A stretch of DNA of 45,939 nucleotides from Verrucomicrobiota bacterium (GCA_028293545.1 JAQGOP010000022.1:1-45939); one strand, 5' to 3'; shown: positions 34,201 through 43,096, numbered from the stretch's first letter. Notes: generated from the sequence alone by a model not told the origin. Program-made: numbers and translations.

Positions 34201-36249
34201 TTAAATCGTGATCGCCGGTGCGGCGTTTGTGGCTGCGGTGACCAGCTTTACCTGCACCGGCTGACCGCGATGCGTCCCGGAGATGGCCCAGGTGTTGCCT
34301 TCGTGCACGATCGCAAAGGCCCCGTGCATCGCACCTCTTGGCGCGGCGCTGCTGACAGTAAGGAAAGTGTGTTCGGTCGCGGACGCTGACCGGAGTTCGG
34401 CGAAAGGATAGAGGCCGGAACTTTCCGGCAAAGCCAGTTGGCTGACTACGATCGTGAACTCTCCCGCGGATTTCACTGAGGCGTGGAGGCCGGCGTGCGG
34501 GCGTTCGATGAAGAAACCGTTTCCCGCGTTGTCGGTCGTGCTGACTTTTGCCGCACTGTCTTCGTTGAACGCCTGGAACCGCGCCTGCACGGGCAAGGCG
34601 TGCTCCAGGATTACGCGGTCGAAAATCGCGAGCACATCGGGCTTGAGATAGATCAATGTCCGTTGGACGAGCGAAACGGGCAGGTCAGCTCGACGGTAGG
34701 CGTCGGTCGCATCGCTGGTCACGGTCATCCAACCCGGGCCAACCCGATAATCCTGGATCGTCGCCCGGGCCGGCGAGGAGTTCGTCCCGTCGCGGCCGTC
34801 GTGATACACATGGCCCTTGCCGTCGATCAGCACCGATGTGTGCGCCTCGGTCTGGCGCAGCAGCCATTTTGGATCCTTCGTGGAGTAAGCGGCGTGGACC
34901 GGATCGTTGAGGAGGCGTTCGCCGTGCGCGGTGAAAATGACGCTGTTGCGGTCGGCATGTTCGTGATTGACCGGATTGCCGCTGCGGAGAGTCACCACGG
35001 TGTCCGTTTGGCTCCAACCCGTCCGCGAGATCACGATGCCCAGCGCCTGCTGGCGATCGAGCCGCGCGTCGGGCGGCAGCTGCGCTGGCACCGATGGATC
35101 GAACCAGATCGCCGCCCAGGCTGTGGTCCACGCGGGGCGAATTCCGTTGGGCTGCAGGAGCTGCCGCTGGGCATTCGCGTCGCGGTATTCACGCGCGATC
35201 CAAGTGAGGGGCACGGCCCCGGCGGCGGAGGCGGAGTCGCCGATGCTGATGCAGTCGTCGGGATGGCCGATCGTGGGCATGGTCATTTCCAAGGTGAACC
35301 GTGCCTGCGCCGGGAAATCGACGAGCCCGCGATCGTCGATCCCGAATTTTCGGCGCAGCAGTTCCAGCGCGAAGATGTAATGGCTGAAAGTGTAATCCCA
35401 GTAACCGACGCCCTCGGGAAACGAGCCATCCTTGGGGAGACCGTTGGCATAGCGGCGCAGGCTGTCGCGCGTCATGGCCACCCATTTCTCCACGTCGGGA
35501 TTGCGGGCCTGCAGATGGGACGCGGAGGCGGCGAGGCCCGCGGTGCAGACGATGCGGAGATTGGTTTCATCGAGGATGTGCGGCCAGCGGGCGACGCTGA
35601 TCGGCGGCAGGCCCTCTTCATCGACGTTGATGCTCCACGGCCCAGCCTCGTCGTGATGCGTCATGTCGTACAAACCGCGGTAGCACGAAGGCCCGCCTTC
35701 GATGGCCATGCCGCGATCGATGGCAGACTGTTCCTCCGGGGAAAGTTCGGCCGCGAGCCATTCGGAAACAAGCGCGAGGCCGATGCAGGTGCCGGCGCCG
35801 CGCATGACGGCGACGGGGCGTTGCTGGCTGTCGCGCAGCCAATCCCACCGCGGGTATTGGAGCAGCTTGCCGAGCGCCGCCCGGGCGAGTGCGACGTGTT
35901 TTGGATCGGGCGTGATGACGTGCACGAAGGCCGAGCGCAGCATGATGACCTGGGCGCGCGACATGTCGGTGATGTGATTGGTGAAGCGAAGTTCCTGGGT
36001 CAGGAATTTTTCCTCGGCGGCAAAATCCACCTTGGTCATGAAATCCCAGAACTCGCGGAACTCGGGCCGTTGCACGTTCGCGCGGATCCGCGGCAGGTCG
36101 GCGTCGTCGAATAACAATCCGCGCGCCGCGCCCGGTTTTTTTCCGACGGCCGGCGATTCACTGCCTGCGCTCGTGATTCCGCGCAAGGCGATCAACGCGG
36201 CGCCGAAGGTGAAGCCGGAGCGAAGAAACTGACGGCGGGTGTGCGACAT
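34201..36249 (-). CDS. Heparinase II/III-like protein, Tat-exported
   Basis: A 682-residue protein with a twin-arginine signal (SHTRRQFLRSGFTFGAALIA) and a stretch RGLLFDDADLPRIRANVQ that matches RGLMFSEADLPALRAK in the protein at 20652. The core has HEHADRNSVIFTAHG around residue 427, corresponding to the family's conserved His/Asp strand. Expected role: lyase cleavage of a uronate-containing polysaccharide in the periplasm. With the cytoplasmic-looking relative and beta-helix proteins it suggests two-stage depolymerisation. A family B palindrome lies about 45 bp upstream of its start. Confidence 0.85.
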   Translation of the reverse strand: MSHTRRQFLRSGFTFGAALIALRGITSAGSESPAVGKKPGAARGLLFDDADLPRIRANVQRPEFREFWDFMTKVDFAAEEKFLTQELRFTNHITDMSRAQVIMLRSAFVHVITPDPKHVALARAALGKLLQYPRWDWLRDSQQRPVAVMRGAGTCIGLALVSEWLAAELSPEEQSAIDRGMAIEGGPSCYRGLYDMTHHDEAGPWSINVDEEGLPPISVARWPHILDETNLRIVCTAGLAASASHLQARNPDVEKWVAMTRDSLRRYANGLPKDGSFPEGVGYWDYTFSHYIFALELLRRKFGIDDRGLVDFPAQARFTLEMTMPTIGHPDDCISIGDSASAAGAVPLTWIAREYRDANAQRQLLQPNGIRPAWTTAWAAIWFDPSVPAQLPPDARLDRQQALGIVISRTGWSQTDTVVTLRSGNPVNHEHADRNSVIFTAHGERLLNDPVHAAYSTKDPKWLLRQTEAHTSVLIDGKGHVYHDGRDGTNSSPARATIQDYRVGPGWMTVTSDATDAYRRADLPVSLVQRTLIYLKPDVLAIFDRVILEHALPVQARFQAFNEDSAAKVSTTDNAGNGFFIERPHAGLHASVKSAGEFTIVVSQLALPESSGLYPFAELRSASATEHTFLTVSSAAPRGAMHGAFAIVHEGNTWAISGTHRGQPVQVKLVTAATNAAPAITI

Positions 36250-36292
36250 CCCGCGAGTGGAACAAAAAAATCCATCATGGCGAGAATCCGAA

Positions 36293-36318
36293 GTAGCGCA
36301 GGCGGCCCCGCCTGCTCC
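36293..36318. repeat. Family B palindrome between EamA and heparinase-like genes
   Basis: GTAGCGCAGGCGGCCCCGCC (from 36293) plus TGCTCC is a near-perfect hairpin, 33 bp beyond the EamA stop and 43 bp before the heparinase-like start; both genes are on the minus strand. Confidence 0.75.
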
Positions 36319-36351
36319 GGAAGCTCAGGGTCACCGCCGACGCGCCCGACT

Positions 36352-37233
36352 TTACTCCACCGCGGGCGGCGGAGGCGTGGGCGCGGAAAAGACCACCAGT
36401 GCGATCCCCGCCAGCACGATCACGCTGGCGGCGTAGAAGAGCGACGCGGGACGCTCGTGAAAGAGGAAGTACGCGATGATGGTGGGGAAAATAAATTGGG
36501 CGGCAAAGGCGAGCCCGACCAGTTGCCCGCGGAGGTGTCGGACCGAATAATTCAACAAGGTATGGCCCGTGATGGTCGGGATGCAGGCCAGGGCGAAAAT
36601 CCAGATCCAGTCCTGCGTCGTGCCCAGGCCGAACTTTCCCAACCAAGGAATCGAAGCAGCGAGGCAGATCAGGCCCGCCTGGAAATAAATCGGGATCACG
36701 TACAACCACAGGGAAGGAAAGTCGCGATTCCTGCGGCCGAGGGCCACGTAGCCGGCCACGAGCAGCATCGAGCCGAAGCAGATCGCGTTGCCGATGAAAT
36801 CGCCGCCGCCCGCGAAGGCGCCGGGAGCCGTAACCAGGATGATGCCGCCGATCGCGATCACGGTGCCGGTGACCTCGATGCGGTTGATGCGTTCATTGAC
36901 CAGCCAGTGCAGGAGAAACGGCATTGCGACGGGCACGAGGTTGACGATGAGGCTGGCTTGGGCGGCGGACGTCAGGCGCGCGCCGAACGCCCAGCTGGCG
37001 AAGTGAACCGCGAGCAGGAGCGAAGGCGGCAGCGTGCGGAGCCAATGCTGGCGGGTAAAACCGCCGCGATGTTTCTTCCATTCCAACCAGAACACCGGGA
37101 ACAACAACACGCTCGCGACGAGCAGCCGAAACGCGGAGAGCACGATGGGGTTCGTCGGGCTCATCCGGATGAGGATGACCGAGAGTGAACTCGAGATTAC
37201 CGCGATGAACAAAAGCACGTAGCGCCAGAGCAT
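36352..37233 (-). CDS. DMT-superfamily transporter (EamA family)
   Basis: A 293-residue membrane protein with about ten hydrophobic segments in two EamA repeats (first repeat from LLFIAVISSSLSVILIRMSP; second from ICFGSMLLVAGYVALG). Typical positions: RLLVASVLLFPVFW in TM2-3, ASLIVNLVPVAMPFL in TM4-5 and GHTLLNYSVRHLRGQLVG in TM8-9. The family moves small metabolites (amino acids, nucleotides or sugars) with a cation or by exchange; the substrate cannot be told. ATG 37233 is used because the longer frame reads through family E repeat (residues SAIRNSKSAIA). The gene could lead the minus-strand run. Confidence 0.9.
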   Translation of the reverse strand: MLWRYVLLFIAVISSSLSVILIRMSPTNPIVLSAFRLLVASVLLFPVFWLEWKKHRGGFTRQHWLRTLPPSLLLAVHFASWAFGARLTSAAQASLIVNLVPVAMPFLLHWLVNERINRIEVTGTVIAIGGIILVTAPGAFAGGGDFIGNAICFGSMLLVAGYVALGRRNRDFPSLWLYVIPIYFQAGLICLAASIPWLGKFGLGTTQDWIWIFALACIPTITGHTLLNYSVRHLRGQLVGLAFAAQFIFPTIIAYFLFHERPASLFYAASVIVLAGIALVVFSAPTPPPPAVE

Positions 37234-37269
37234 AAGGGCGCAGCGTGAAGGGCTGCCGCGGAGCGCGGC

Positions 37270-37412
37270 AATTGCGGACTTCGAATTTCGAATCGCGGAA
37301 ACCGGAAACTGGAGAGTTAAGAACCAGGGAGCCAATGCGTGCGCGGGCGAACGTAAAAAGTGCCCGGCCGAGCCCGGGCCTATCCGGTTTCCGGTGTGCG
37401 CGACCCGCAATT
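37270..37412. repeat. Inverted repeat, family E
   Basis: ATTGCGGACTTCGAATTTCG (from 37271) and AATCGCGGAAACCGGAAACT face an inverted TCCGGTTTCCGGTGTGCGCG and CCCGCAATTCC (37383-37413). Between EamA and the next gene, on the same strand. Confidence 0.65.
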
Positions 37413-37413
37413 C

Positions 37414-38220
37414 CTACCGTCCCGCCGCGGCCTGGGCCTCGGCGACGGCTTGGGCGTAGGCTTCGTAGTCGGCGGCAAGGCGGGACTGGGCTGCCGCGGA
37501 CCCACTGCCCGTCGCGGTGCGCGTGTCCTGGAGGCTACGACGAAGCGCGGTTTCGCGCGCTTGTACCTGGACGTAGGCCGCGTCGAAGCGCTGGCGGGAT
37601 TCGCTCGAAAGCGAACTCGTTGAGCTGCGCAGTTCCGCGACGCGTTGGGAGGTCGCCGCGCGGTTGGCCTCAACCTGGCTCAGGACCGCGTCGCGATTGG
37701 ATTGGTTGGCCGCGCGGATGTTGCGCGCGGTGTCAGCCGGGTTCACCGCCATCCCCGCGTTGTTCGAGAAGCCCGCGCCCACGCTGGAATTTAGCGCGGC
37801 GCTGCTCATGCCGGTCGTCGTCGTGCCATCGGCGTTCACGCCGAGACTTCCCGCGGAAGGAACGGCGGAGACGCTGGACGATCCCGTCAGGCCGGTGGAG
37901 GTGTTGAGGGTTCCCGGCGAAGACGGCATGGTGCTGCTGGCGGCATTCTGCGCCGAGATGCTCGCGCCAGCGTTGGCGGCGGAGATCGCAGCGTCGCTCG
38001 CGTTTTGGGCGGATTGCTGGGCCGAGACTGAGCCTTGGGAGGCGGTGGCCTGGGCGCTGATCGCCGCCTGTTGCCGGGTGGCGGATTGCTGTGCGGCGGC
38101 CGCGGCGTTCGCGGTGTTGGCGCTGGTGGGATTGATGGCGCCGGCGACTTGGGCTGACGCGAACGGGACCGATGCGACCAAGGCGGTTACGAGAGAAAGG
38201 TAGCGGATTGAATTCTTCAT
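37414..38220 (-). CDS. Secreted Ala/Ser/Asn-rich protein of unknown function
   Basis: A 268-residue protein with a signal peptide (MKNSIRYLSLVTALVASVPF, cut near ASA-QV). The middle is low complexity, dominated by Ala, Ser, Gln and Asn (for example ATRQQAAISAQATASQGSVS). The last third is helical and charged, with many Arg and Glu (for example QSNRDAVLSQVEANRAATSQ) and looks like a coiled coil. No recognised domain. It resembles stalk-like or surface-associated envelope proteins, but that is a guess. ATG 38220 is chosen because it gives the signal peptide. Confidence 0.7.
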   Translation of the reverse strand: MKNSIRYLSLVTALVASVPFASAQVAGAINPTSANTANAAAAAQQSATRQQAAISAQATASQGSVSAQQSAQNASDAAISAANAGASISAQNAASSTMPSSPGTLNTSTGLTGSSSVSAVPSAGSLGVNADGTTTTGMSSAALNSSVGAGFSNNAGMAVNPADTARNIRAANQSNRDAVLSQVEANRAATSQRVAELRSSTSSLSSESRQRFDAAYVQVQARETALRRSLQDTRTATGSGSAAAQSRLAADYEAYAQAVAEAQAAAGR

Positions 38221-38331
38221 CCGGCATAGACCCCGGCCGGGGTGAAGGTTCACGTGGGTCCGCCTGATCGGTGGAAAGAAATTCACCTATGCCGCGTAAA
38301 AACGCCGGGCGCCGTCGCCGCAGGCCGCGCT

Positions 38332-38991
38332 CTACGGGCCGAACATCAGCGGATCGCCAAGGGCACGGTAGCGGTAAGGTCCGGCGTCGGGATAAACACA
38401 CCATGGCAAACCTTTGCCGTGATACTCGGAATAACCCACGACCACCGAAAACCGCCGCGCAGGGTCTTCGTACCCAAGGACGATATCGCCGCCTTGGAAA
38501 CTCCCCGCCTTGCTCCAGCCGAGCGTATAAGAAACCTCGCCGTGAATTTCGATCGGCCGCGGACCGGTGACCATCCTCACGGCATCGCCCCGCGCCGGGG
38601 GTGAGACCAAAGTTCCGCTGGCGCCTCCACTTTCCGGCTCCGGGCCCGCGATCCGGCGACGCACGAGCTCATCCAGCTCCGCGAGCTGTTCGGGCTTGAG
38701 GCGCGTCAACCCCGCGATCTCGCGCTCGTGGACGCTGCGGCGTTGGGAAAAGCGAGTGTGGTCGACCCCGTTGTTCTTGAACTTGCTCGCCGCTTCGTCC
38801 TGACGAACCAAGCCGTCGATCACCGCGAGGTTGTCCGCGTTTAATTCGTTGAAGCCGAGGCTCACAAATTCCCCGGGGCGCAACGTCGCGGAAAAGCGAA
38901 TATCGTCCGCGGTGGTGGCCGCGAACAGCGTGCCGGTGCTGAGCAGGCACCACGCGGCGAATATTTTCCAGCGGCGGGAGGTGGCGATCAC
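38332..38991 (-). CDS. Secreted protein of unknown function
   Basis: From a GTG at 38991 the product is 219 residues starting MIATSRRWKIFAAWCLLSTG, a good signal peptide (cleaved near LFA-AT). The open frame extends to 39129, but those residues are partly translated family C repeat, which argues for the shorter start. The mature part has two helical segments (LKPEQLAELDELVRRRIA is one) and a C-terminal part with Gly/Tyr strands (DIVLGYEDPARRFSVVVGYS). No family recognised. Confidence 0.6.
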   Translation of the reverse strand: MIATSRRWKIFAAWCLLSTGTLFAATTADDIRFSATLRPGEFVSLGFNELNADNLAVIDGLVRQDEAASKFKNNGVDHTRFSQRRSVHEREIAGLTRLKPEQLAELDELVRRRIAGPEPESGGASGTLVSPPARGDAVRMVTGPRPIEIHGEVSYTLGWSKAGSFQGGDIVLGYEDPARRFSVVVGYSEYHGKGLPWCVYPDAGPYRYRALGDPLMFGP

Positions 38992-39083
38992 AACGGGTCC
39001 GACCGCGCACCCGGGAGGGAAGTTCCCCGAAGTCGGAGGACGTGCGCCGGTAAGCGCCCAGTGCCGCCGATCAGTCATATCGG

Positions 39084-39124
39084 TGGTGGAACGCGTTGGC
39101 CCCAATACGTTGAGCGACCGCGTC
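39084..39124. repeat. Family C element
   Basis: GGTGGAACGCGTTGGCCCCA (39084-39103) followed by ATACGTTGAGCGACC matches the family C pattern of 22938 and 17523. It separates the DUF502 gene from the secreted-protein gene. Confidence 0.6.
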
Positions 39125-39133
39125 CGCATTTTT

Positions 39134-39784
39134 TCAAGCGACGGGGGCGGGCTCGTCGTCGGTTTTCTTCCGGCTATGAAACATCAGCTCAACTGCGCCG
39201 CCCGAGACGGCGTACTTCATCACCTCCGGGGGCGAGAGATGATCGATGGGCCGGATACGCTCGCGCTTCACGAGGTACAGCTGCCCTGCCACATTGTAGG
39301 CTTGGGGCACGTACACGGATACGAATTTGCTGCCGAGCTTGAAGCCGTCGAGATCCTCGTCCGTGAGGAAACCGACGAGCCACACGTCATCGGCCAGCAC
39401 GCTGACCAGCACCGCGTGGGTGAAACGGCGCTTCTTGCCCGCGAAAGCTTCGAGAAAATCGCGCAGGGACGAATAGATGAAATTCACCACCGGCGTGTGT
39501 TCCAACCAGCCATTGAGGGTGCGAAAGATCCGCTTGATCAGGAAAAACGAACTGACCCAGCCCACTGCGACGATGAATACCAGGATGAGGGCCAGGCCCA
39601 TTCCCCGCGTCTCGACGTAAGGCCGGAGGATGCCGTCAATCCGATCGAACACCCAATAGATGATGGAGAAAGTCAGCGCGACGGGGACCACCACGATCAG
39701 CCCGCGGAGAAAATATTGGAGCAGGCGGCTACCTTCACTTTTGGCGAGAGCGGCGGATCGATGGCGGATTTTTGGTGTGGTCAT
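39134..39784 (-). CDS. DUF502 family membrane protein
   Basis: A 216-residue protein from ATG 39784. Two membrane segments are visible (about 22-43, YFLRGLIVVVPVALTFSII; about 60-80, GLALILVFIVAVGWVSSFF), followed by a soluble part with TPVVNFIYSSLRDFLEAF and FVSVYVPQAYNVAGQLYLVK, the family's conserved features. DUF502 proteins are conserved in bacteria and plants (COV-like), with no proven function; a role in membrane or wall organisation has been suggested in plants. The extra N-terminal frame to 39865 is not used. Confidence 0.9.
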   Translation of the reverse strand: MTTPKIRHRSAALAKSEGSRLLQYFLRGLIVVVPVALTFSIIYWVFDRIDGILRPYVETRGMGLALILVFIVAVGWVSSFFLIKRIFRTLNGWLEHTPVVNFIYSSLRDFLEAFAGKKRRFTHAVLVSVLADDVWLVGFLTDEDLDGFKLGSKFVSVYVPQAYNVAGQLYLVKRERIRPIDHLSPPEVMKYAVSGGAVELMFHSRKKTDDEPAPVA

Positions 39785-39925
39785 GACGCGGTCCTGCCTG
39801 CGGTCCGCCTTGCACAGACAGCGGCTCGGCGCGGAGTTCCGGGCGGAACGTCCTGGGCCGAGCACCCCGCCTGGCTCCGTCCGGATTTATTTTGAATGCG
39901 GACGGGGCCGAACAACGCGTGCACC

Positions 39926-40402
39926 TTAGCGGATCATGCTGTCGACGAGGTCGCGCGCGGCGTCGCCCTCGGCCTTCAGCGTGCCATCGGGGCCGTAGAC
40001 CTTGAAGGCCGGGATCGACTGCATGCCGTATTGCTGCGCGACCGGGGAAGCCCAATCGATGCCTTTGACGCCTGGGCGATTGAGGTCGATCTCGACCACC
40101 ACCACATCCGCGCGATTGGCGTGGAGCTTGTGGAGCAGCGGCGCGATCGCGCGGCACGGCGGGCAATATTCACTCGTGAAATCAAAGATCGTGGTTTTTC
40201 CCGGGGCGAGATGGTCGGTCAGCGCGACCCGTTCGCCGTGCGCGATGCGCGCGGGCGTGGCATCCTTGCCGGCTTTCGCCGCCGCGCCGGGCGTCGCCGC
40301 CGTGGCGATCGTTCCACCCGTCGCGTCGATCACACCCGAGCGATTGCAGCCCACCAAAGCGGTGACGAACACCGCGCAGACTAACAGCGATTTTGTTTTC
40401 AT
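39926..40402 (-). CDS. Thioredoxin-like lipoprotein
   Basis: A 158-residue protein with a lipobox (ALVGC, C19) and a thioredoxin fold: CPPC active site at 80-83 (FTSEYCPPCRAIAP) and the cis-Pro loop MQSIPAFKVYG. The CPPC centre suggests a thiol-reducing or shuttling role in the periplasm. An alternative start 10 codons upstream (40432) is possible. It lies 19 bp after the M3 peptidase gene on the same strand, so they probably share a message. Confidence 0.9.
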   Translation of the reverse strand: MKTKSLLVCAVFVTALVGCNRSGVIDATGGTIATAATPGAAAKAGKDATPARIAHGERVALTDHLAPGKTTIFDFTSEYCPPCRAIAPLLHKLHANRADVVVVEIDLNRPGVKGIDWASPVAQQYGMQSIPAFKVYGPDGTLKAEGDAARDLVDSMIR

Positions 40403-40421
40403 TGGAGTATAGAGGAATGAA

Positions 40422-42575
40422 CTAACCATCAAATTCCAGGGCCGCCGGAGGATGGTCCAGCCCGCGGCGATTGATCAGCGGCTTGATGTCGGGTTCGCCA
40501 CCAGTGAAATCGCGGAACAGCATCAGGGCGTCCTTGCTGCCGCCGCGCGAGAGCAGGGTGGAGCGGAAACGATCGCCGTTCGCGCGGGTCAGCCCGCCAT
40601 GGGCCTTGAACCACTCGACGCTGTCCGCGTCGAGCACCTCGCTCCAGAAATACGAATAATATCCCGCGGAGTAATCGCCGCCGAAGGAGTGGGAGAAATA
40701 CGTGCTCCGGTAGCGCGGCGGGACGGGCGGGAAGTCGACGCCGGCCTGCTTCAGCGCGGCGGCTTCAAACGCGATGGCGTCGTCGGGAATTTCCGACGGC
40801 TTCAATTGGTGCCAGGCTTGGTCGATGACATTGGCCCCGACCAGCTCCGCGGTGAAATACCCCTGGTTGAACCGTTGGGCCCTCATCATCTTCTTGACCA
40901 AGTCGGCGGGCAGCGGCTCGCCGGTCTGGTAATGCTTCGCGTAGTTCGCGAGCACCTCCGGCCAGAGCGCCCACATTTCGTTCACCTGCGAAGGATACTC
41001 GACAAAATCCGTCGGCACGTTGGTGCCCGCGAAGCGCGGATATTTCACGTTCGAGAACATGCCGTGGAGCGCATGGCCGAATTCGTGGAACGCGGTGCGG
41101 ACTTCGTCGTACGTGAGCAGCGTGGGCTGGCCATCCGGGGGCTTCGGGATGTTGAGGTGATTGGCCACGACCGGCTTGGCGCCGAGGAGCGTGGACTGGG
41201 AAACGTATTCATTCATCCAGGCGCCGCCGCGCTTCGACGGGCGCGCGTAGTAGTCGACGAGGAAGAGCGCGAGCGGCGATCCATCCGCGTCGAACACCTC
41301 GAAGACGCGGACGTCGGGATGATAGACCGGGAGGTCATGGCGCTCCTTGAAGGTGATGCCATAGAGTTTGTTCGCGGCGAAAAACACCCCGTCGACGAGG
41401 ACGTGGTTCATCTCGAAATACGGCTTAAGCTGCGATTCGTCGAACGAGTAAAAGATCTTGCGGACCTTCTCGCTGTAAAGGGTCCAGTCATACGAGGCGA
41501 CTTGGAAGCGGCCGCGTTCGCGGTCGATTATCGCCTGGATGTTGGCCGCCTCGAGTTTGGCGTTCGCGACCGCGGGTTTCCCGAGCTGGGCGAGGAGCTT
41601 GTTCACCGTGTCGACATCCTTCGCCGTCTGGTCGTCGAGCTGGTAGGCGGCGTGGCTGGCATAGCCGAGCAGGACCGCGTGTTCGGCGCGTTTCCGGGCG
41701 AGCTGCTTCACGACTTCCCGGTTGTCATAGGGGCCGCCGTGGCTGCCGCGCGCGAGCGACGCGGCCATGAGGTGTTCGCGCACGGCGCGGTTCTTGAGGT
41801 TGGCGAGGAGTGGCTGGCCGGTGGTGTTGAGCAGGGCGATGGAAAATTTCCCGGGTTTGCCTTCGGCCGCGGCGTTGGCGGCCGCGGCGGAAACCTCGCT
41901 GTCGGTCAGGCCCGCGAGTTCCTCGCGCGTGTCGACGACGAGCGAATCGGCGTTTTTCTCCTTCTGTACGTTCTGCATGAACGTCGTTTGGAGCGCGGCG
42001 AGGTCCGCGTTGAGGACCTTCAGCTTTTCCTTGTCGGCCGCCGAGAGTTTGGCGCCGCCGCGCACGAAATCGCGATTGTAGCGCTCGAGCAGCCATTTCG
42101 ATTCGGCATCGAGGCCGAGTGTTTCCCGCTGGTCGTACAACGCCTTGATCCGCGCGTAGAGCGCGGCGTTGAGCTGGATCGCGTCGGTCTGCGCGGCGAG
42201 CTTCGGCGAAATATCCTCCTCGATCTTCTGCAGCGCCGGGTTGGTGTTCGCCGAGGCGAGATTGCTGAAAATATCGCGGGTGCGCTTCAGCAGGAGGCCG
42301 GTGCGGTCGAGCGCCACGATCGTGTTTTCGAAGGTCGGCTTCTCGGGGTTGCGCGCGATCGCGTCCACTTCCTGGAGCTGGGCCGCCATGTTGGCGGCGA
42401 AGGCGGGGGCGAAATGTTCGTCCTTGATCCGGTCGAACGCCGGCAGGTGGTACGGTAGCGTGCTTTCGACCAGGAGCGGATTGGAACTCACGGAGACGGG
42501 CGCGGCGGTTTCGGCGGCGGGGAGATTCGAGGCAAGGCACGCGGCGGCGAACAGGAGCAACGAAGGTTTATGCAT
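40422..42575 (-). CDS. M3-family metallopeptidase (oligopeptidase A / dipeptidyl carboxypeptidase type)
   Basis: A 717-residue zinc peptidase with a signal peptide (MHKPSLLLFAAACLASNLPA). The HExxH motif is at 497-501 (AFHEFGHALHG) with the third ligand E526 (DFVEYPSQVNEMW), the M3A pattern. The length fits the family (about 680-720). It degrades short peptides; with the signal peptide it acts in the periplasm, like Dcp-type enzymes, while the length and the start PAFDRIKDEHFAPAF also fit OpdA/PrlC. Next to a thioredoxin-like lipoprotein, it may belong to periplasmic peptide turnover. Confidence 0.95.
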   Translation of the reverse strand: MHKPSLLLFAAACLASNLPAAETAAPVSVSSNPLLVESTLPYHLPAFDRIKDEHFAPAFAANMAAQLQEVDAIARNPEKPTFENTIVALDRTGLLLKRTRDIFSNLASANTNPALQKIEEDISPKLAAQTDAIQLNAALYARIKALYDQRETLGLDAESKWLLERYNRDFVRGGAKLSAADKEKLKVLNADLAALQTTFMQNVQKEKNADSLVVDTREELAGLTDSEVSAAAANAAAEGKPGKFSIALLNTTGQPLLANLKNRAVREHLMAASLARGSHGGPYDNREVVKQLARKRAEHAVLLGYASHAAYQLDDQTAKDVDTVNKLLAQLGKPAVANAKLEAANIQAIIDRERGRFQVASYDWTLYSEKVRKIFYSFDESQLKPYFEMNHVLVDGVFFAANKLYGITFKERHDLPVYHPDVRVFEVFDADGSPLALFLVDYYARPSKRGGAWMNEYVSQSTLLGAKPVVANHLNIPKPPDGQPTLLTYDEVRTAFHEFGHALHGMFSNVKYPRFAGTNVPTDFVEYPSQVNEMWALWPEVLANYAKHYQTGEPLPADLVKKMMRAQRFNQGYFTAELVGANVIDQAWHQLKPSEIPDDAIAFEAAALKQAGVDFPPVPPRYRSTYFSHSFGGDYSAGYYSYFWSEVLDADSVEWFKAHGGLTRANGDRFRSTLLSRGGSKDALMLFRDFTGGEPDIKPLINRRGLDHPPAALEFDG

Positions 42576-42696
42576 CGGGAAACGAGGTTGATACAGAACG
42601 TTTGAGGGACGCAGAACGTGGCGCCGGGGTGGCGAATTGGCAAGGCCCGCGACGCCGGAGGTTCATCGAGTGGGGTCAAAATTTCCTTCAAAAAAC

Positions 42697-42711
42697 TCTC
42701 GCGACGCGAGA
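42697..42711. promoter_or_regulatory. Perfect palindrome TCTCGCGACGCGAGA
   Basis: A 6-3-6 palindrome 31 bp before the BON-domain gene start at 42743. It may be an operator or a weak hairpin in the leader. No second copy is obvious in this window. Confidence 0.35.
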
Positions 42712-42742
42712 ACCGGCGCCCGTTTGAAGGTACTAAGGCCGG

Positions 42743-43072
42743 ATGAACCACTTCAAATCGTCCCTGAAAGTTATCGCCCTGGTCGCCCTCTGCAGCGGCG
42801 GCCTGGTTTCACTCCAGACCGGCTGTGCGTCGACGCCGACGAAGGAAAGCACCGGTGAATATGTCGATGACTCCGCCATCACCACGAAGGTCAAAGCCGC
42901 CCTCGTGAAGGACAAGATGGTCAAGGCGGGCGACGTGAATGTCGAAACCTTCAAGGGGGTCGTCCAACTCAGCGGCTTCGTCGATGCGGTCGAACAGAAG
43001 GACCGCGCGGGCCAGATCGCCGCAGGCGTGACCGGCGTGCGTGATGTGAAGAACCACATCACCGTCAAATAA
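42743..43072 (+). CDS. BON-domain lipoprotein
   Basis: A 109-residue protein: signal peptide with lipobox LQTGC (C28), then one BON domain (about 42-108, DSAITTKVKAALVKDKMV ... VQLSGFVDAVEQKDRAGQIA). BON domains bind phospholipid or contact the envelope and are common in OsmY-type stress proteins. It heads a short plus-strand group of envelope genes (43097, 43716). Confidence 0.92.
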   Translation: MNHFKSSLKVIALVALCSGGLVSLQTGCASTPTKESTGEYVDDSAITTKVKAALVKDKMVKAGDVNVETFKGVVQLSGFVDAVEQKDRAGQIAAGVTGVRDVKNHITVK

Positions 43073-43096
43073 CCTCGGTTTCCCGAATTCCTTCCC

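Noticed and set aside
39785..39865. N-terminal extension of the DUF502 gene to 39865, as well as extensions of the trpG, ATP-grasp, secA and EamA frames.
   Set aside because: The extra residues do not fit the families and often translate repeat sequence; the internal starts give family-typical N-termini.
40452..42458. A 668-codon frame on the plus strand opposite the M3 peptidase.
   Set aside because: Antisense shadow of a well-supported gene with a signal peptide and an intact zinc site; the shadow has no domain.
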